In this document: in pieces, positions 60,001 to 64,000 of the stretch
How positions within the stretch are numbered: the first letter of the stretch is position 1
Layout: each line of letters begins with the position of its first letter
Assembly (NCBI GenBank): GCA_046328125.1
Contig: JAXLXF010000006.1
Location: 186,001-250,000, forward strand
DNA: 64,000 bases
From: JADZEM01 sp046328125
GTDB taxonomy: Bacteria > Chloroflexota > UBA6077 > JACCZL01
Direction of reading: 5' to 3'
Position numbers and translations under genes: made by a program
Notes under the pieces: generated by a model
What the model was told of the DNA's origin: nothing
Databases searched by the model: none
What the model saw: the letters and a program-made list of their open reading frames with translations, nothing else

Positions 60001-61161
60001 CTGCACCTGCGCGCCACGCGCACATTCGACGAGCGCCTGACGGCGGAGCTCCAGGCGGCCCCGCTCAAGCTTGGCGAGGGCGCCGTAGGGCGGGCCGCCC
60101 TCACGCGCCAGCCGGTCCAGGTCGAGGACATCCTCGCCGAGGGTACGTACCAGAGCCGGGTCCGCGATGTGATGGCGTCGGCCGGGCTTCGCTCGCTACT
60201 GGCGCTGCCGCTCCTGCGCGAGGACCGCCTGCTCGGCGGCATCGTCGTCGCCCGTCGCATGCCAGGCGCGTTCCCCGAAGAGGTCATTGCGCTACTCCAG
60301 GCGTTCGCGACCCAGTCGGTGCTGGCGATCCACAACGCCTGGCTGTACCAGCAGCTTGACGAGCAGGGCCGTGCGCTGGCCGAAGCGTCACAACACAAGT
60401 CGCACTTCCTGGCCAGCACGTCCCACGAGCTGCGCACGCCGCTGAACGCGATCATCGGGTACTCCGAGATGCTTCAGGAGGAGGCCGACGACCTGGGCGA
60501 GGCGAACTTCCTGTTGGATCTGCAGAAGATCAACGCGGCCGGCAAGCACCTGCTGGGGCTGATCAACGACATCCTCGACCTGTCCAAGATCGAGGCCGGC
60601 AAGATGGAGCTGGTCCTGGAGACGGTGGACGTCCCGGCCGTGGTGCGCGACGTCGCCACCACGGTTAAGCCGCTCATCGAGAAGAACGGCAACATCCTCG
60701 CTGCCGACGTGGCGCCTGATCTCGGAGAGATGCAGACCGACGCCACGAAGCTCCGTCAGATCCTGTTCAACCTGATCTCGAATGCGGCCAAGTTCACGTC
60801 GAATGGGCGGATCGAGCTGAGCGTGGAGTGTGGTGCGTCACAAGAGGCAATCGCGGGCCAGGGCGCCTCGCCACTGGCAGCTCGCAGCTCGCAGCTCGTC
60901 ACGTTCGCCGTCAGCGACACCGGCATCGGGATGACCGAGGAGCAGGTGGGGAGATTGTTCGAGGCGTTCTCCCAGGCTGAGGTAACGACCAGCCGGCGCT
61001 ACGGCGGGACTGGGCTCGGGCTGGCGCTGGTGCGCCAACTCTGCCGGGCGCTTGGCGGAGACGTCACGGTGGCGAGCACACCGGGCCGGGGCTCGACGTT
61101 CACCGTGCAGCTACCCGTTGGCGGGCCGGGCGCCGACGGACTGGAGAAGCTCGATGCGTGA
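57046..61161 (+). CDS. multi-GAF histidine kinase 2 (six GAF modules)
   Basis: A 1371-residue cytoplasmic kinase has a short coiled coil (VTRLRRELAEARAAHAAMAS), six GAF modules with the same linkers as kinase 1, HisKA with His1127 in TSHELRTPLNAIIGY, and HATPase_c (LFNLISNAAKF, VSDTGIGM, GGTGLGLAL). An extra loop containing QGASPLAARSSQL interrupts the ATPase domain. The ATG with GGAGG lies eight bases inside the end of kinase 1 (ATGTCTAA). The kinase core is nearly the same as in kinase 1, while GAF order and sequence differ, which indicates tandem duplication followed by domain shuffling. Confidence 0.92.
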   Translation: MSKRDLAARPSLAAQPDEDEVTRLRRELAEARAAHAAMASVLRVIASGPTDATAVLQAIVESAGRLCQTDNVSIARVVGDELERVANLRPDHAYRLGWRSPLDRGSIGGRTVLERRTIHLHDIHAAFDEYPVTGQRLREMGATSLDVRTYLSIPLVREDAAIGNLVVARGEVRPFTDAEIALVETFADQAVVAIENARLFHELEQRTADLTESLEQQTATSEVLKVIAASPTDLDRVLDTITASAAQLCDATGASMSRFDGDAFAFVASYGTSVGLRGRHYPVDDDTVTGQALRQRQTVHVHDLTTDDVHARGRASAREIGYRTALATPLLRGGEPIGTLSISRTDVRPFSPRQVALLETFADQAVIAIENARLFQELQESNRQVTEALEQQTALAEVLSVIAASPTDLPRVLQTIATTAMQLCDVDMANIQQRKGEYLVSVANDCRPAFAEAFQRFRDAYRAGHPGTHLTRSSVSGLALLDRRTVYVPDVWASGDELPVDLESGRRFGHRTKASTPLLHGDDALGVLSNYSMREPHPFTEQQLALLETFASQAAIAIANARLFEDLQASNRRVTEALEQQTALGEVPRVIASSPSNMDAALQAITHIAWRLNSSTWANIRLVEGDEYVVVAGAGETPRGVSTEQTRRSTSVLSPSAEAIRLSRSVHIHDVQSEEMRDRYPGTIHAGQRTTLHVPLLRDGRAIGLLSQSRAEVRPYSANEIALLETFADQAVIAIENARLFHELEQRTADLTAALEQQTATADVLRVIASSPTDLPHVLDTVAATAARIGGAERVAILLRDGDALVPVVSVLGTPRRGIVRVPIRQGTFSGRAVLERRTVHVADLNQMDGEFAEGVAIARDRGSSAVFRSALFAPLIKGYEAVGVLAIARPVPSVFSDQQVALFEMFASQAVVAIENARLFEELQERTGELTRVVEEQRALAEVSQAVSSSLDLQQVLTTIVDHAVELSGAAGGVVYEYDETRGELHLRATRTFDERLTAELQAAPLKLGEGAVGRAALTRQPVQVEDILAEGTYQSRVRDVMASAGLRSLLALPLLREDRLLGGIVVARRMPGAFPEEVIALLQAFATQSVLAIHNAWLYQQLDEQGRALAEASQHKSHFLASTSHELRTPLNAIIGYSEMLQEEADDLGEANFLLDLQKINAAGKHLLGLINDILDLSKIEAGKMELVLETVDVPAVVRDVATTVKPLIEKNGNILAADVAPDLGEMQTDATKLRQILFNLISNAAKFTSNGRIELSVECGASQEAIAGQGASPLAARSSQLVTFAVSDTGIGMTEEQVGRLFEAFSQAEVTTSRRYGGTGLGLALVRQLCRALGGDVTVASTPGRGSTFTVQLPVGGPGADGLEKLDA

Positions 61162-64000
61162 GCACGACCGCACGGGCCAGGCCGCCCGCACGGATGAGGA
61201 CGATCTCGCCCGCCTGCGCCGCGAGCTTGCGCTGGTCCGTCAGGAGCTCGGCGAGGCCCGCCAGGAATCGACAGCACTTCGCCAGGAGCGGGAGTCGTCC
61301 GCCTCGATCCTCCGCGCCATTGCCGCCGGGCCCACCGATCTGCTGTCCGTCATCCAATCCATCGTGGACAGTGCTGCGACTCTCTGCCAGGCCCACAATG
61401 TCGGCGTGTTCCGGGTCGAGGGCGAGGAGCTGGTGTGGATGGCGAACTACCGTCGGGAGCCCGGCGGGATGATGATCGGGCACCGGGTCCCGCTCGATCC
61501 CCGGGTGGCGAGCGCCCGGGCAGTGCTCGAACGGCGCACCATCCACAGCCCCGACCACGAGGCGGCCGTCGTTGCCGAGTATCCGCTCTCGGTGCGGATG
61601 CTGGAAGACCGCTCGAAGGAGCTCGGCGAGCTGGCGTACCGCATCCGGAGCGCGCTGCTGGTGCCGATGCTGGTTGGCGAGCGGGGGATCGGCGTGCTCG
61701 TCGTGTCGCGCACGGAGCTTCGGCCGTTCACGGACGCCGAGATTGCGCTGATGGAAGGCTACGCCGATCAGGCTGCGATCGCGATCGAGAACGCCCGACT
61801 GTTTCAGGAGCTCGGGCAGCGCAACGTCGAGCTCCTGGGCAGCAATCGGAGAACCGCCGAAGCGCTGGAGCATCAGACCGCGCTCACCGAGGTCTTGCGC
61901 GTCATCGCCGCCTCGCCGACGGACGTCCAGCGCGTGCTCGACGCCATCGTCGAGACGGCCAGCAGACTCTGCCACAGCCAGGGCGCGGTGATCCAGCGCC
62001 AGCGACGGCGAGACGGCCGCCTCGCGGCGTGCGCCATGACCGGCCTGCCAGCCGAGATTTTCATCCCATGCTACGGGCCTCAGTACTACGAGGCCCTGCC
62101 GGGGGACGAGTTGGACCGGCGGACGACGACGGGACTGGCCTTTCTTGACCGACGGACCATCGTCGTCGACGACCTTGCGCACGCCGTGCTGACCGACCTC
62201 CCGGGCGATCGACGGATGTTCGCTCGCCTGCAGATGCGCTCGATGGTGGCCGTACCGCTCTTGCATCAGGGCGAGCCGATCGGCGTCCTGGCAGTGGGAC
62301 GCAACGAGCCCAGGGGATTCACCCCGCGTGATGTCGCGTTGCTGGAGGCGTTCGCCGACCAGGCCGTCATCGCCATCGAGAACTCCCGCCTGTTCTCGGC
62401 GCTTGAGGAGAGCAACCAGCGGCTGACGACGGCACTGGAGCAGCAGACGGTCACGTCAGAGGTTCTGCGTGTCATCGCCTCCTCGCCCACCAGCTTGCAT
62501 TCCGTGCTGGAGACCATCGCGGAGAGCGCCGCCAGGCTGTGCCTCGCACGCGACACCCTGATCTTCCGGGGCACCGGCGACCAGATGGAGACCATCGCCG
62601 CATTCGGACCGACGGAGAAGCTGCCAACAGGGACGATGCTACCTCTCGATCGCGGGACGCTGCCGGCGCGAGCCATCCTGGAGCGGCAGACCCTCCACAT
62701 CGACGATGCGGCGGCACGGAGCGACGCAGAGTACCCGGAGGGGATGCAGATTCAGCGCCGCTACGGACACCGGACCTCGCTGGCGGCGCCTCTGCTGCGC
62801 AACGGCGTCCCGATCGGCGCGATCCTGGCGATCAGGTTCGAGGTCGATCCGTTCACCGACGAGCAGATTCGCCTCCTCAACAGCTTCGCCGACCAGGCGG
62901 TCATCGCGTTGGAGAACGCTCGGCTCTTCGAAGCGCTCGAGCAGCGCAACGCCGATCTGACCGAATCACTGGAGCAGCAGACGGCGACGGCCGAGGTCTT
63001 GCGCGTGATTGCATCGTCACCGACCGATCTGCGGGGCATCCTGACGACGCTCACCGAAAGCGCCATGCGCCTCTGCGAAGCCGACTCCGGCGCGTTGCAG
63101 CGCCTGGACGACGACCTGCTCGTGCCGGAAGCCGCTGCGCCGTCGTCCGTGTGGCAGACGCTCCAGGCTCGCACCAGCACGCTCGGCCCGCGCTCGCATC
63201 CGCCAAGGCCGACGACCTTCTCGGGCCGTGCCATTCTGGAGCGCCGCACCATCCACGTCGAGGACGTGGTCGCCGCGATTCAGAGCGATTACCCTGACTC
63301 GGCGATGGCCTTCGCCGATTACGGCGGGCGTACTCACGTGTCCACCCCGCTGCTCAGCAAGGGCGTGCCGATCGGTGTCATCGCGCTCCAGCGGACCCTG
63401 CAACGCCCGTTCACCACGCGCCAGATCGCCTTGCTGGAGACGTTCGCCGATCAAGCGGTGATCGCCATTGAGAACGCCCGCCTGTTCGAGGAGCTCCAGG
63501 CGAGCAACCGCCGGCTGACGGAGGCCCTGGAGCAGCAGACCGCTCAGGCGGAGGTGCTGCGAGTTGTCGCGGCCGCCCCGACCGACCTGGCGACGGTGCT
63601 GCAATCGGTGGTGGGCGCGGCTGTCCGCCTATGCGAGGCCGAGGGTGGCGCCATTGCCCAGGTCCGCGAAACCGACGGGCGACTCGCATCGCGAGCCAAC
63701 GCGGGCAACATCCTGGCGCACGCGGCCACCCTGTACGAGGACTCGTTCCGCCAGTCCGTCGGCATCGCCGCGACCAGGGAATCGATACTCGGGCGTGCCT
63801 TGCTCGATGCCCGGACCGTTCATGTCCACGACATGCTCCAGGCCGTCGAGGACGAGTATCCGGACTCGCGGCACTCGCGGGCGCTCTACGACACGCGAAC
63901 GGAGCTCGTGATCCCGCTGATCCGATCCGGTGCTTCGATCGGCGTGATCGCGCTGGTACGGACCGAGGTCCGACCGTTCACCGAGCGCCAGATCGCGCTG
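61154..64000 (+). CDS. multi-GAF histidine kinase 3, cut by the window end
   Basis: The frame is open for 949 codons to the last base. It starts with an ATG eight bases inside the end of kinase 2 (ATGCGTGA), with GGAG upstream. A coiled coil (LARLRRELALVRQELGEARQE) is followed by four complete GAF modules and most of a fifth, each with the linker type LEQQTATAEVLRVIASSPTD. No kinase core is present yet; one is expected beyond the window, by analogy with its two neighbours. It continues the translationally coupled series. Confidence 0.88.
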   Translation, partial: MREHDRTGQAARTDEDDLARLRRELALVRQELGEARQESTALRQERESSASILRAIAAGPTDLLSVIQSIVDSAATLCQAHNVGVFRVEGEELVWMANYRREPGGMMIGHRVPLDPRVASARAVLERRTIHSPDHEAAVVAEYPLSVRMLEDRSKELGELAYRIRSALLVPMLVGERGIGVLVVSRTELRPFTDAEIALMEGYADQAAIAIENARLFQELGQRNVELLGSNRRTAEALEHQTALTEVLRVIAASPTDVQRVLDAIVETASRLCHSQGAVIQRQRRRDGRLAACAMTGLPAEIFIPCYGPQYYEALPGDELDRRTTTGLAFLDRRTIVVDDLAHAVLTDLPGDRRMFARLQMRSMVAVPLLHQGEPIGVLAVGRNEPRGFTPRDVALLEAFADQAVIAIENSRLFSALEESNQRLTTALEQQTVTSEVLRVIASSPTSLHSVLETIAESAARLCLARDTLIFRGTGDQMETIAAFGPTEKLPTGTMLPLDRGTLPARAILERQTLHIDDAAARSDAEYPEGMQIQRRYGHRTSLAAPLLRNGVPIGAILAIRFEVDPFTDEQIRLLNSFADQAVIALENARLFEALEQRNADLTESLEQQTATAEVLRVIASSPTDLRGILTTLTESAMRLCEADSGALQRLDDDLLVPEAAAPSSVWQTLQARTSTLGPRSHPPRPTTFSGRAILERRTIHVEDVVAAIQSDYPDSAMAFADYGGRTHVSTPLLSKGVPIGVIALQRTLQRPFTTRQIALLETFADQAVIAIENARLFEELQASNRRLTEALEQQTAQAEVLRVVAAAPTDLATVLQSVVGAAVRLCEAEGGAIAQVRETDGRLASRANAGNILAHAATLYEDSFRQSVGIAATRESILGRALLDARTVHVHDMLQAVEDEYPDSRHSRALYDTRTELVIPLIRSGASIGVIALVRTEVRPFTERQIAL

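Noticed and set aside
52302..64000. Periodic repeats resembling a CRISPR array or mobile repeat
   Set aside because: The periodicity is several hundred bases and in frame; it comes from GAF-domain linkers within coding sequence.

Overview
The window is high-GC, almost fully coding DNA of free-living bacterial type. The gene complement (tandem multi-GAF histidine kinases, duplicated fasciclin proteins, a membrane-anchored sulfite-oxidase-like enzyme, LuxR regulators with NB-ARC and TPR domains, many secreted proteins of low complexity) suggests a member of the Chloroflexota, possibly near Thermomicrobia/Sphaerobacter. That assignment is inferred from family content, not from a marker gene. There is no rRNA, CRISPR array, phage module or intact insertion sequence. 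The only tRNA signal is a decayed 3' half of a tRNA-Glu.

Region 1 (1-13.7 kb) is an envelope and metal block. It holds the start of an MbnP-like copper protein, two divergent small His-rich secreted proteins and a CopC-CopD fusion that has lost its CopC copper ligands and appears frameshifted. It then holds lgt, a YtkA/cupredoxin-like secreted protein, a molybdopterin (sulfite-oxidase-like) enzyme, two fasciclin proteins with matching promoters and hairpins, a Zn/Mn-type ABC importer, a third His-rich secreted protein, and a Tat-type DJ-1/PfpI protein.

Region 2 (13.8-33.7 kb) is the most interesting part. It contains two paralogous MFS carriers, a peptide-type ABC importer (binding protein plus two permeases) followed by a methyltransferase and an acetyltransferase, a SelA/DgaE-like PLP enzyme, two paralogous ATP-grasp ligases, a DUF364 (heavy-metal chelation domain) protein, a HAD hydrolase, a cysteine-synthase-like enzyme, a 3-hydroxyisobutyrate-dehydrogenase-like enzyme, and an SHMT-like enzyme lacking the catalytic glutamate. 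Three separate promoter regions carry the dyad TGATAC-N3-GTATCA, mostly in pairs, which ties these units into one apparent regulon. I propose an undescribed small-molecule system that makes, exports and re-imports an amino-acid or dipeptide-like compound, possibly a metallophore. A TPC-type P1B ATPase sits inside this region.

Region 3 (33.7-40.1 kb) is a metal-efflux block: a small Cys-containing membrane protein, a DUF1007 protein, a NicO/RcnA-type permease, and a CPC-type heavy-metal ATPase with its ArsR-type repressor. Two identical-geometry dyads (ATCTG-N10-CAGAT) overlap the ArsR and ATPase start codons. About 1.4 kb of gene-poor DNA follows, with the tRNA-Glu fragment.

Region 4 (40.1-52.1 kb) has a LuxR-type regulator with NB-ARC and TPR domains. 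It is followed by a tight plus-strand operon: an LLM-type flavin monooxygenase, three acyl-CoA-ligase-like enzymes, an amidase, a DinB/maleylpyruvate-isomerase-like protein and a DUF3291 protein. It looks like a catabolic pathway for an amide or carboxylic acid.

Region 5 (52.3-64 kb) is a tandem of three giant cytoplasmic multi-GAF histidine kinases (7, 6 and at least 5 GAF modules). They are joined by identical 8-nt ATG/stop overlaps, and the third runs off the window.
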